From assembly GCA_947456805.1 (NCBI GenBank), contig CANGTN010000006.1, forward strand, positions 1-64,000: a stretch of 64,000 bases of DNA, read 5' to 3'. Below the pieces are notes generated by a model. That model was not told the DNA's origin, searched no databases, and saw only the letters and a list, made by a program, of their open reading frames with translations. The translations under genes were made by a program, and so were the position numbers. Positions 26,319-34,767 of the stretch are shown in pieces; the stretch's first letter is position 1; every line of letters starts with the position of its first letter. The DNA comes from Chitinophagaceae bacterium. Its GTDB lineage: Bacteria > Bacteroidota > Bacteroidia > Chitinophagales > Chitinophagaceae.

Positions 26319-27005
26319 TTGGAAACCAATAATATTATTATTCGTGTAGCAACAAACCTTGATACGCACTACGCTAAACGTATTACCGACGAAATGGAGT
26401 CAAGTGCGAAAGCAAGGGGCACGGGTATCGCTAAAAGAACACCCGAATATGTTGCTTCTAAAATGCTGGAAGACAAAGCAGTGATTGCTGTTACCAATAC
26501 CGGACTATGGGTGGGCTTTTGTTATATAGAAGCCTGGCAACATGGTGCATTTGTTGCAAACAGCGGTTTAATTGTTGCTCCTGAATATAGAAAAAGCGGC
26601 ATCGCCAAATTGATTAAGAAAAAAATATTTGAACTAAGCAGAGAGAAATATCCGAACAGTAAAATATTTGGACTGACAACGGGATTGGCTGTAATGAAAA
26701 TCAATAGTGAACTGGGTTACGAGCCGGTAACCTACAGTGAACTTACCAAGGATGAAGAGTTTTGGGCGGGTTGTAAAAGCTGTGTGAATTATGATATTTT
26801 GATGAGTAAGGAAAGAAAAAACTGTATGTGTACGGCAATGTTATTTGACCCCGCAGACCATTACGAACCGAAAGAAACAAAAGCGTATTTCGAAAAGAAA
26901 AGAAAAGTGTTTGAAAGACTACAGCGATTGAAAGAAAAAAACTTTTTGAAGCGTTTCATTAAAAAAGAAGAGGGTAAAGTTGCTAAAGGAAGGAAATCTT
27001 TGTAA
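26319..27005 (+). CDS. GNAT-family acyltransferase in the arginine operon
   Basis: 228 residues from a TTG start; upstream in-frame alternatives hit a stop at 26277. IIIRVATNLDTHYAKRITDE opens the domain, and the acetyl-CoA loop region is VAPEYRKSGIAKLI, typical of GNAT. A Lys-rich tail follows. It is first in the operon with argG, argC and argD. Bacteroidota use N-succinyl or N-acetyl intermediates for ornithine but often lack a recognisable argA. A role as the N-acylglutamate synthase of this pathway is plausible and unproven. Confidence 0.8.
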   Translation: METNNIIIRVATNLDTHYAKRITDEMESSAKARGTGIAKRTPEYVASKMLEDKAVIAVTNTGLWVGFCYIEAWQHGAFVANSGLIVAPEYRKSGIAKLIKKKIFELSREKYPNSKIFGLTTGLAVMKINSELGYEPVTYSELTKDEEFWAGCKSCVNYDILMSKERKNCMCTAMLFDPADHYEPKETKAYFEKKRKVFERLQRLKEKNFLKRFIKKEEGKVAKGRKSL

Positions 27006-27043
27006 GCGTATTTTCATTGAAAAGTGCAGTTGAATTGAAACCT

Positions 27044-27131
27044 GCGTTAGGGATTGCAATGGAAAGCCGGGATGGCTGCATCAGCCAAAGGACTTGGAAT
27101 GAAAAGCCCGACCCCGCACCACGGGGGAACG
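27044..27131 (+). repeat. Structured interspersed element, copy 2
   Basis: Same 88-89-nt element as 23686-23774 but in the opposite orientation. The first hairpin reads GGCTG-CAT-CAGCC where copy 1 has GGCCG-CAA-CGGCC: a C-G pair changed to T-A in both strands. The second hairpin is CCCCG-CACCA-CGGGG. It lies inside the transcribed gap between the GNAT gene and argG. Confidence 0.85.
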
Positions 27132-27177
27132 TCCAACTAAATTTTGAAAAAAAATTGGAACGCATAAATTTATTTAG

Positions 27178-28380
27178 ATGAGTAAAAAAGTTGTCTTAGG
27201 ATTTTCGGGTGGATTGGATACGAGTTTTTGTGCAAAATATTTGTCGGAAGACATGGGTTATGAGGTGCATAGTATTGTGGTAAATACAGGTGGTTTTTCT
27301 GATGAAGAATTAGTACAAATTGAAGCACATGCCTACAAGTTGGGCGTTCAATCGCATACTGCTATTAACGCTGTAAAGCCATACTACGACAGTATTTTGA
27401 AGTATTTGGTTTTTGGAAATGTACTGAAAAATAATACATATCCACTAAGTGTAAGTGCCGAAAGATTGGCGCAGGCTTTGCACATTGCAGCACATGTAAA
27501 AAAGCTGGAAGCAAATGCTGTAGCGCATGGCAGTACGGGTGCAGGAAATGATCAGGTACGATTTGATATGGTGTTTCATATCGAAATTCCGGGAGTAGAA
27601 ATTATAACGCCAATTCGTGATTTAGAATTAAGTAGAGAAGCCGAGATTGAATATTTGAAAGGCAAAAATGTGGATATGAATTTTGAAAAGTCTGCCTACT
27701 CTATCAACAAAGGATTGTGGGGTACAAGTGTTGGCGGCAAAGAAACATTGAGCAGCAAAGGTGCTTTACCGGAATCGGCTTGGCCTACACAAATTTCAAA
27801 GCATGGAGAAGAAGAAGTAACCTTATATTTTGAAAAAGGGGAGTTGAAAAAAGTGAATGGAGTTGCGTTCAATCATCCATCCGAAGCAATACAATATTTA
27901 CAAACGATTGCTGGCGCTTATGCCATAGGAAGGGATATACATATTGGTGATACGATCATTGGAATAAAAGGAAGAGTAGGATTTGAAGCTGCTGCTGCAA
28001 TGGTAATAATTAAAGCACACCATGCATTGGAAAAGCATGTGTTAACCAAATGGCAATTACAATGGAAAGATACATTATCGCAGTTTTATGGCAACTGGCT
28101 GCATGAAGGACAAATATTAGATCCTGTGATGAGAGATATTGAAGCATACTTGCAACAAAGCCAACAAAATGTAACCGGCGAAGTGTTTGTACAATTACAA
28201 CCCTATCGTTTTCAGATTTTAGGAATTGCAAGTGCGCATGATTTAATGAGTGCCAAATTTGGAAAATATGGTGAAATGAATACAGGTTTTACCGGAGCCG
28301 ATGTAAGAGGCTTTAGTAAAATTTTTGGTAATCAAACTTCCATTTATCATCAGGTAAATAAAACAACAAATGAAGATTAA
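27178..28380 (+). CDS. argG: Argininosuccinate synthase
   Basis: 400 residues. LGFSGGLDTSFCAKYL is the ATP-pyrophosphatase P-loop. AHGSTGAGNDQVRFD is the family signature with citrulline and aspartate contacts, and ITPIRDLELSREAEIEY follows. It condenses citrulline and aspartate. Its last codons overlap argC by 11 nt (ATGAAGATTAA), which couples the two genes. Confidence 0.97.
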   Translation: MSKKVVLGFSGGLDTSFCAKYLSEDMGYEVHSIVVNTGGFSDEELVQIEAHAYKLGVQSHTAINAVKPYYDSILKYLVFGNVLKNNTYPLSVSAERLAQALHIAAHVKKLEANAVAHGSTGAGNDQVRFDMVFHIEIPGVEIITPIRDLELSREAEIEYLKGKNVDMNFEKSAYSINKGLWGTSVGGKETLSSKGALPESAWPTQISKHGEEEVTLYFEKGELKKVNGVAFNHPSEAIQYLQTIAGAYAIGRDIHIGDTIIGIKGRVGFEAAAAMVIIKAHHALEKHVLTKWQLQWKDTLSQFYGNWLHEGQILDPVMRDIEAYLQQSQQNVTGEVFVQLQPYRFQILGIASAHDLMSAKFGKYGEMNTGFTGADVRGFSKIFGNQTSIYHQVNKTTNED

Positions 28381-29347
28381 AGCCGGAATTCTTGGTGCTG
28401 CAGGATATACAGGAGGAGAATTGATTCGAGTGTTAATCAATCATCCGAATGTTGAGATTGCTTTTGCACAGAGTAAGAGCAATGCAGGAAAATATTGTTA
28501 TGAAGTTCATGGCGATTTAATTGGAAGTACAGAACTGGTTTTTGATGCACAACATCATTTAGATATTGATGTGATTTTTTTGTGTGCCGGACATGGTGAA
28601 GGGAAAAAATTTGTAACTGAAAATGAAATTCCGGCCCATGTGAAAGTAATTGATATTGGCAATGATTTTAGATTACAAGCTGATGCACATTGCAATGGAA
28701 GAACATTTATTTATGGCTTGCCGGAAATAAATAGTGCACTAATTAAAACTGCCAACAGTATTGCCAATCCGGGTTGTTTTGCAACTGCTATTCAGTTAGG
28801 ATTATTGCCTTTGGCAAAAGCAGGGTTGTTGCAGGAAGTATATACTACTGGTATTACAGGAAGTACAGGTGCCGGACAAAGTTTAAGCGCAACTTCACAT
28901 TTTAGTTGGAGAGCCAATAATATACAGGCTTATAAAACCATGTCGCACCAGCATTTGGGAGAAATTGGCGAAACATTATTGCAATTGCAACACAATGAAA
29001 AAATTGCGATAAATTTTGTTCCCTGGAGAGGCGATTTTACAAGAGGTATTTTTGTAAGTTCTACTGTAGACTGTGATTTATCTGCTGAAGTACTGAACGA
29101 AATCTACGCATCTTTTTATGCTGAATATTTTTTTACAACGGTTAGTAAAATTCCTATTCACTTAAAGCAAGTCGTTAACACCAATAAGTGTGCGATACAA
29201 TTAGAAAAAGTTGGTGGTAAATTGGTGATACATTCTGCGATTGATAATTTGTTGAAAGGTGCATCCGGACAAGCTGTTCAGAATATGAATTTGATGTTTG
29301 GACTGGAGGAGTCGGCGGGACTTAATTTGAAAGCGGTGGGGTTTTGA
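28370..29347 (+). CDS. argC: N-acetyl(or N-succinyl)-gamma-glutamyl-phosphate reductase
   Basis: 325 residues. AGILGAAGYTGGELIR is the NADP-binding loop and NPGCFATAIQLGL holds the catalytic Cys near 137. It reduces the acyl-glutamyl phosphate to the semialdehyde. It overlaps argG and is followed by an unrelated four-helix-bundle gene within the operon. Whether the substrate is acetylated or succinylated cannot be told. Confidence 0.96.
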   Translation: MKIKAGILGAAGYTGGELIRVLINHPNVEIAFAQSKSNAGKYCYEVHGDLIGSTELVFDAQHHLDIDVIFLCAGHGEGKKFVTENEIPAHVKVIDIGNDFRLQADAHCNGRTFIYGLPEINSALIKTANSIANPGCFATAIQLGLLPLAKAGLLQEVYTTGITGSTGAGQSLSATSHFSWRANNIQAYKTMSHQHLGEIGETLLQLQHNEKIAINFVPWRGDFTRGIFVSSTVDCDLSAEVLNEIYASFYAEYFFTTVSKIPIHLKQVVNTNKCAIQLEKVGGKLVIHSAIDNLLKGASGQAVQNMNLMFGLEESAGLNLKAVGF

Positions 29348-29388
29348 GTTTTAAGTAATAAGTTTTAAGTAATAAGTTGTAAGTAATA
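29347..29388 (+). repeat. Three 14-bp tandem units upstream of the four-helix-bundle gene
   Basis: AGTTTTAAGTAATA occurs twice and AGTTGTAAGTAATA once, head to tail, starting at the argC stop codon. Each unit is two heptamers of the form AGTNNTA. Confidence 0.85.
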
Positions 29389-29391
29389 GAT

Positions 29392-29745
29392 ATGCAAAAT
29401 TATAAGGACTTAAAAGTATGGGAGAAATCACATTCGTTTACTTTACAAGTTTATGCTGCTACGAAAGATTTTCCTAAAGAAGAAATGTATAGTTTAACCA
29501 ATCAAATTCGGAGATCTGCATCATCCATAGCGGCGAATATTGCAGAGGGTTGTGGTAAAAAAAGTAATCTTGAATTTGCACATTACTTGAATATAGCTTT
29601 GGGGTCGGCTAATGAATCTGAATATTTTTTATTATTATCAAAAGATTTAAAATATTTATCTGAAGAAAATTATGATTCATTGTTTTTATTGATTAATGAG
29701 ATAAAATCAATGCTGATAAAACTTATCAATAAAGTAAGATCTTGA
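29392..29745 (+). CDS. Four-helix-bundle protein (23S rRNA intervening-sequence protein family)
   Basis: 117 residues, all helical: LKVWEKSHSFTLQVYAATKDF, YSLTNQIRRSASSIAANIAEG, FAHYLNIALGSANESEYFL and a final helix. This is the S23/TIGR02436 family, a fold shared with the Avd accessory protein of diversity-generating retroelements. The product is usually annotated only by its fold. It interrupts the arg operon between argC and argD and is bracketed by inverted heptamer arrays. It may be a mobile or selfish cassette rather than a metabolic gene. Confidence 0.85.
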   Translation: MQNYKDLKVWEKSHSFTLQVYAATKDFPKEEMYSLTNQIRRSASSIAANIAEGCGKKSNLEFAHYLNIALGSANESEYFLLLSKDLKYLSEENYDSLFLLINEIKSMLIKLINKVRS

Positions 29746-29761
29746 ACTAGTGTTTTAAACT

Positions 29762-29824
29762 TACAACCTACAACCTACAACCTATAACCTACAACTTAAA
29801 ACTTACCACCTATAACCTCTCAAC
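29762..29824 (+). repeat. Heptamer array downstream of the four-helix-bundle gene
   Basis: Nine seven-base units: TACAACC three times, then TATAACC, TACAACT, TAAAACT, TACCACC, TATAACC and a diverged final unit. In reverse complement they match the upstream units (AGTTTTA, AGTTGTA), so the two arrays are inverted relative to one another. The array ends just before the argD start. Confidence 0.85.
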
Positions 29825-29825
29825 C

Positions 29826-30968
29826 ATGAAACTATTTGACGTATATCCATTGAACAACATTACTATCACAAAAGCAAGTGGCAGTTATGTTTGGGACGAT
29901 AATCAGGTACAATATTTAGACATGTATGGAGGTCATGCTGTGATAAGCATTGGTCATACACACCCACACTGGGTAAAAAGTATTGAGGAACAATTGCATG
30001 AAATTGCATTTTACTCTAACTCAGTAATTATTCCGATACAACAACAATTGGCAGATACACTGGGTAGAGTAAGTGGTAAAGATGCGTATCAATTATTCTT
30101 ATGTAATAGCGGTGCAGAAGCCAATGAAAATGCTTTGAAGCTTGCAAGTTTTCATAATGGTAAAAAGAAAATAGTTGCTTTTAGTAAATCATTTCATGGT
30201 CGTACATCTTTAGCAGTAGCGGCAACAGACAACAAAAATATTGTTGCACCAGTAAATGAAACAGACAATATTATTTTTCTTCCCTTTAACGATGAAACTG
30301 CTTTGCAGCAATGCTTTGAGCAATATGGCAATGAAATTACAGCCGTGATTATTGAAGGTATTCAAGGGGTTGGTGGAATTAATGTTGCCAATAACTCTTT
30401 TTTACAGCTCATCAGAAATTTGTGTGACACTCACAACGCAGTTTATATAGCTGATAGCGTACAATGTGGTTATGGTCGTAGTGGTAAATTTTTTGCGCAT
30501 GATTATGCCGGTGTAAATGCTGATATCTATTCAATGGCAAAAGGTATGGGCAATGGCTTTCCTATTGGCGGTATTTTAATTGCTCCGCACTTACAAGCAA
30601 AGCATGGAATGTTGGGTACTACTTTTGGCGGCAATCATTTGGCATGTGCAGCAGCACTTGCTGTTTTGGAAGTTATTGAAACAGAAAAACTCATGCACAA
30701 TGCAAATGAATTGGGAGCATATTTAATGGAGCAATTGAATTTGATTGATGGTCTTCAAAATGTTCGTGGCCGTGGGCTGATGATTGGTTTTGATTTAAGT
30801 GATGAACTGAAAGATTTGAAAAAAGAATTATTATTTGGACAACACATTTTTACCGGCGAAGCCAAACCCAACGTTATACGTTTGTTGCCATCACTTGCCA
30901 TTACTAAAACGCAAATTGATGAGTTTTTGCAAGGAATAAAAAATGCAATTAAAGCAATTAAGGGATAG
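29826..30968 (+). CDS. argD: Acetylornithine (succinylornithine) aminotransferase
   Basis: 380 residues of class III PLP aminotransferases. NSGAEANENALKLA, SFHGRT and ADSVQCGYGRSG mark the cofactor and substrate sites, and SMAKGMGNGFPIG holds the PLP Lys near 237. It forms N-acyl-ornithine from the semialdehyde made by ArgC. It is the last gene of the operon here; argB, argE and argF are not in the window. Confidence 0.95.
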   Translation: MKLFDVYPLNNITITKASGSYVWDDNQVQYLDMYGGHAVISIGHTHPHWVKSIEEQLHEIAFYSNSVIIPIQQQLADTLGRVSGKDAYQLFLCNSGAEANENALKLASFHNGKKKIVAFSKSFHGRTSLAVAATDNKNIVAPVNETDNIIFLPFNDETALQQCFEQYGNEITAVIIEGIQGVGGINVANNSFLQLIRNLCDTHNAVYIADSVQCGYGRSGKFFAHDYAGVNADIYSMAKGMGNGFPIGGILIAPHLQAKHGMLGTTFGGNHLACAAALAVLEVIETEKLMHNANELGAYLMEQLNLIDGLQNVRGRGLMIGFDLSDELKDLKKELLFGQHIFTGEAKPNVIRLLPSLAITKTQIDEFLQGIKNAIKAIKG

Positions 30969-30991
30969 GCTTTTGTTTATATTCTCTATTA

Positions 30992-31384
30992 TTATAGATC
31001 CAATAACAACTGCTGAACCTGATTTTTTATATAATCTCTTACTTCATTGAAAGCCTCGGGTTCCATGTGTTTGGGATCAGGAATACGCCAATCTACAAAT
31101 TGTTTTGCCGGCATCCATGGGCAAGCATCACCACAACCCATCGTTACTACTACATCAAATGGAGCAAAGGCCTTTACCTCTTCTAAACTTTTACTGTCAT
31201 GTGTATTAAGGTCGTAGTTAAGTTCTTTCATTGCTGCAATAGCTTTTGGATTTACAATGCCACTTGGGTTGCTTCCTGCACTGTAAGCCTCAATATTTTC
31301 ACCGCCTAACATTGTTGCAAATGCTTGACTCATTTGACTTCTATTACTATTTTCAACACAAACGAAAAGCAATTTCTTTTTCAT
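30992..31384 (-). CDS. arsC: Arsenate reductase, thioredoxin-coupled type
   Basis: 130 residues with the low-molecular-weight tyrosine phosphatase fold. CVENSNR (Cys 9, C-x5-R loop) is followed by MGCGDACPW with Cys 84 and Cys 88, the relay cysteines of thioredoxin-linked ArsC. It reduces arsenate to arsenite. It is the last gene of the ars operon, 12 bp after acr3. Confidence 0.95.
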   Translation of the reverse strand: MKKKLLFVCVENSNRSQMSQAFATMLGGENIEAYSAGSNPSGIVNPKAIAAMKELNYDLNTHDSKSLEEVKAFAPFDVVVTMGCGDACPWMPAKQFVDWRIPDPKHMEPEAFNEVRDYIKNQVQQLLLDL

Positions 31385-31396
31385 GATTTAAAAAAG

Positions 31397-32467
31397 TTAA
31401 GATTGATTCACAAAATATTTTTTCCTGAACCAAAAAGCAAGGTTAACTAATGCAATTAATGCAGGAACTTCTACCAATGGTCCAATAACACCCGCAAAAG
31501 CTTCACCGCTATTAATTCCAAATACACCAATTGCCACAGCAATCGCCAATTCAAAATTGTTGCCTGTTGCAGTAAATGCAATGGAAGTAGCACGTGAATA
31601 ATCTGCGCCAAAATATTTCCCTAAGAAAAAACTGATAACGAACATAATTGTAAAATAAAAAACTAAAGGAATGGCAATCAGCACCACATCTTTTGGAATT
31701 TGAACAATCAATTCTCCTTTCAAACTGAACATTACCAATATTGTAAATAACAATGCGATTAAAGTAATTGGGGAAATGAAAGGAACATACTTTGTTTGAA
31801 ACCATTCCTTGCTTTTCCATTTTATCAAAGCATATCTGCTAATAATGCCTGCTGCAAAAGGGATACCTAAATAGATGCCCACTGTTTTTGCAATTGATGC
31901 AATTGTAATATTTACAGCCAACCCTTTTAAGCCAAAATGCGGAGGCAATACTGTTATAAAAACGTAAGCATATACGCTGAAAAAGAATACTTGAAAAATA
32001 CTGTTCAATGCAACTAATCCTGCTGCATATTCTCTATTGCCTTCTGCCAATTCGTTCCAAACAACTACCATTGCTATACAACGAGCAAGGCCAATTAAAA
32101 TCAAGCCTATCATGTATTCGGGATAGGATTGCAAAAAAATAATGGCCAATAAAAACATTAATAACGGACCAACAACCCAATTTAAAAAAAGTGATACCCC
32201 CAACACTTTTGTGTTTTGAAATACCTTTCCCATTTGCTCATACTTAACCTTTGCTAATGGCGGATACATCATTAAGATTAATCCTATTGCTAAAGGAATA
32301 TTGGTTGTTCCAGAAGAAAATGAATTGATGAATGAGGCTGATTCAGGATAAAAATAACCAATACTTACGCCTACAGCCATTGCTAAAAAAATCCATATCG
32401 TTAAATACCGATCTAAGAAACTTAATTTCTTTCTATTGGTTGTTGGTGTGCAGTTATTGGTAGACAT
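31397..32467 (-). CDS. Arsenite efflux permease of the ACR3 family
   Basis: 356 residues with about ten membrane helices. The [14 protein letters not shown] segment contains the conserved Cys. I use the ATG at 32467 (MSTNNCTP). The longer frame adds about 20 residues and would overlap arsM. It exports arsenite made by ArsC. Operon arsR-arsM-acr3-arsC, all on the minus strand. Confidence 0.94.
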   Translation of the reverse strand: MSTNNCTPTTNRKKLSFLDRYLTIWIFLAMAVGVSIGYFYPESASFINSFSSGTTNIPLAIGLILMMYPPLAKVKYEQMGKVFQNTKVLGVSLFLNWVVGPLLMFLLAIIFLQSYPEYMIGLILIGLARCIAMVVVWNELAEGNREYAAGLVALNSIFQVFFFSVYAYVFITVLPPHFGLKGLAVNITIASIAKTVGIYLGIPFAAGIISRYALIKWKSKEWFQTKYVPFISPITLIALLFTILVMFSLKGELIVQIPKDVVLIAIPLVFYFTIMFVISFFLGKYFGADYSRATSIAFTATGNNFELAIAVAIGVFGINSGEAFAGVIGPLVEVPALIALVNLAFWFRKKYFVNQS

Positions 32468-32486
32468 ACTTGAGTTATATTTTAAT

Positions 32487-33338
32487 TTAGCAACATCCAC
32501 CACCAGGTGTGCAAGCTGCATTATTCTCAACTAAAGGTTTTTCGGCAAAAACAGTGATACTAAATATTCCTGTATCGCCTTGTTTAAAATGATTGAGTTC
32601 TTCTGTACTCAAATAATTAATTAAAATATCGTCAGGAATTACAATTGGTTTTTCTTTCTGTATTACAATATTGATAAATCCGTTGGCATGAATTAATTCC
32701 ATATATACTTCTTTCTGTATTGCACCACTAATGCATCCGGCATACATTTCTGCATCTTTTCGTAATTCATCCGGAAGGTTACCAACCAATACAACATCAG
32801 AAATACTAAAGTGGCCACCAGGTTTTAATACCCGAAAAATTTCTTTCATTACCCCATTTTTATTGGGCACAAGATTCAATACACAATTACTTACAACTAC
32901 GTCTGCAATATTTGAAGTTAATGGCATTTTTTCTATATCTCCTTGTCTGAATTCTACATTATTTAATCCCCTTACTTCTGCATTGTATCTTGCTTTCTCA
33001 ATCATTGCCGGTGTGAAATCTATTCCAATTACTTTACCTGCATTACCGGTTTCAGCCCTTGCTATAAATGCATCATTGCCGGCCCCACTACCCAAATCCA
33101 CCACAACATCTCCTTGTTTTATTTTAGCAAATTGTGTTGGTAAGCCACAGCCCAAACCCAAGTCTGCATCGGGGTTATAGCCTTGAAGCGAAGTATAATC
33201 ATCACTCATAATGTTATATACTTCTGTGCTACATCCCCCTGCACCACAACATGATGATTGATTCATTGCTTTATCTTGTAATGCAATTTCACTGTATTTA
33301 TCTTGTACTATTTTTTTTAATTCAATATCTGTAGGCAT
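32487..33338 (-). CDS. arsM: Arsenite S-adenosylmethionine methyltransferase
   Basis: 283 residues. The SAM motif is [15 protein letters not shown]. Cys in SNCVLNLVP and YAGCISGAI match the arsenite-binding cysteines of ArsM. Cys-rich ends are CCGAGGC near the N-terminus and CTPGGGCC at the C-terminus. It methylates As(III) to volatile or less toxic species. Placement directly after arsR is usual. Confidence 0.93.
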   Translation of the reverse strand: MPTDIELKKIVQDKYSEIALQDKAMNQSSCCGAGGCSTEVYNIMSDDYTSLQGYNPDADLGLGCGLPTQFAKIKQGDVVVDLGSGAGNDAFIARAETGNAGKVIGIDFTPAMIEKARYNAEVRGLNNVEFRQGDIEKMPLTSNIADVVVSNCVLNLVPNKNGVMKEIFRVLKPGGHFSISDVVLVGNLPDELRKDAEMYAGCISGAIQKEVYMELIHANGFINIVIQKEKPIVIPDDILINYLSTEELNHFKQGDTGIFSITVFAEKPLVENNAACTPGGGCC

Positions 33339-33373
33339 CGTTTTGTTTTAAAAATTAGAAAATAATAAAATTA

Positions 33374-33709
33374 TTAGCAACATTTTTGTTCACGCTTTTC
33401 ATTTAAGTTACAAAATAAAAAATTGAGATTTACTTGTAATTTTTCAACGGCTTTCCAATTAATACAATAGCAACTTTTTGTGCCTTGTATGTTACCTTTA
33501 ATAAGACCTGCATCTTTTAATGCCTTTAAATGTTGGCTTACAGTTGCCTGAGCCAAAGGCAAAACTTCTACAATTTCACCACAAACACATTCATTACGAT
33601 TGGCTAATATTTTTAAAATTGCAATTCGGGCAGGATGTGAAATTGCTTTTGCAAAAGCAGCTAAATCTTGTTCTTTTTTACTAAATGATTCTGTTTTGTG
33701 TATTGCCAT
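33374..33709 (-). CDS. arsR: ArsR-family arsenic-responsive repressor
   Basis: 111 residues with a winged helix-turn-helix (LAQATVSQHLKALKDAGLI). The metalloid-binding cysteines are likely ECVCGE (Cys 41 and 43), with further CYC and CC near the end. It represses the operon until arsenite binds. Operator candidate: the palindrome at 33750-33787. Confidence 0.93.
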   Translation of the reverse strand: MAIHKTESFSKKEQDLAAFAKAISHPARIAILKILANRNECVCGEIVEVLPLAQATVSQHLKALKDAGLIKGNIQGTKSCYCINWKAVEKLQVNLNFLFCNLNEKREQKCC

Positions 33710-33749
33710 TTATTTATCGTATTTATACAATGATGTAAAAGTAAAAAAA

Positions 33750-33787
33750 ATACTTTAATAATCGCATTTTTACGATTATTAAAGTAT
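33750..33787 (-). terminator. Perfect 15-bp inverted repeat upstream of arsR: terminator and possible operator
   Basis: ATACTTTAATAATCG (33750-33764) and CGATTATTAAAGTAT (33773-33787) pair perfectly around an 8-nt loop. On the minus strand the second arm is followed by eight T residues, so it is a terminator for the AIM24 gene ending at 33821. A TACTTTTA promoter-like box for arsR lies directly after the T-run, so the same palindrome could also be the ArsR operator. Confidence 0.75.
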
Positions 33788-33820
33788 CATTAATTTGTTA
33801 ATTTTTTAAAAATGGACTGC

Positions 33821-34615
33821 TTATTTCCATCCATCGCCATCCAGCATATTACCCAAACCACCTAAAATACTTCCTTCCTCTTTACGTTGGTAGGTACCAT
33901 ACGCCAATATTCTTCCTGCTAATCTGCTGATGGGTAAGCTTTGTATCCAAACTTTTCCCGGACCTCTTAATGTTGCAAAAAACAATCCTTCGCCACCAAA
34001 TAAAGTATTTTTAATTCCTCCTACAAATTGAATGTCATAATCTACTCCGGCAGTAAATCCAACAATACATCCTGTATCAATCTTTAATAATTCTCCTGGT
34101 TGTAAAACACGTTCTTGTACATGACCGCCGGCATGTAAAAAAGCCAAACCATCACCTTCTAACTTTTCCATTATAAACCCTTCACCACCAAACAATCCGG
34201 TTCCTAATTTTCGTTGAAACTCAATGCCAATACTTACACCTTTTGCTGCGCATAAAAAAGCGTCTTTCTGACAAATTACCCTGCCTCCAAGTTGCAGTAA
34301 ATCCAGTGGAATAATTTTACCGGGGTAAGGTGATGCAAAACTGATTCTCTTTTTATTTTGACCAACATTTGTAAATGCTGTCATGAATAAATTTTCACCC
34401 ACCAACATTCTTTTTCCTGCATTGAAAAGTTTGTTCATGAAGCCTCCTTGTTGCTGACTTCCATCACCAAATAAAGTTTCCATTTGAATTCCGTCATCCA
34501 TCATCATAAATGCGCCGGGTTCTGCAACTGCGGTTTCATTGGGATCTAATTCTACTTCCACATATTGCATTTCTTCGCCAAAAATGCGGTAGTCTATTTC
34601 GTGGTTGTTTATCAT
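33821..34615 (-). CDS. TIGR00266/AIM24 family protein
   Basis: 264 residues, beta-rich, soluble. [20 protein letters not shown] and [25 protein letters not shown]-like segments are typical of the AIM24/TIGR00266 family, Gly-rich beta-helix proteins of unknown biochemical role. I use the Met at 34615 ([13 protein letters not shown]); the longer frame adds 11 residues. It ends at the palindromic terminator. Confidence 0.88.
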   Translation of the reverse strand: MINNHEIDYRIFGEEMQYVEVELDPNETAVAEPGAFMMMDDGIQMETLFGDGSQQQGGFMNKLFNAGKRMLVGENLFMTAFTNVGQNKKRISFASPYPGKIIPLDLLQLGGRVICQKDAFLCAAKGVSIGIEFQRKLGTGLFGGEGFIMEKLEGDGLAFLHAGGHVQERVLQPGELLKIDTGCIVGFTAGVDYDIQFVGGIKNTLFGGEGLFFATLRGPGKVWIQSLPISRLAGRILAYGTYQRKEEGSILGGLGNMLDGDGWK

Positions 34616-34713
34616 ATAATTTATTTTTATTTTAAAATAATCACTCAAAATTAAATAAGTTCAATCCAAATTTATTCTTTGAATTATTTAAACGGAAAAT
34701 TAAAAGGATAACA

Positions 34714-34748
34714 GTAAAAAAGCCGCTACAAAAACTGTAACGGCTTTA
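34714..34748 (-). terminator. Terminator of the RND efflux operon
   Basis: On the minus strand the arms GCCG-T-TACA and TGTA-G-CGGC pair with one mismatch, followed by a run of six T residues (34721-34716). It closes the tolC-MFP-RND operon. Confidence 0.8.
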
Positions 34749-34767
34749 ATAATTATAACTTAAAATA

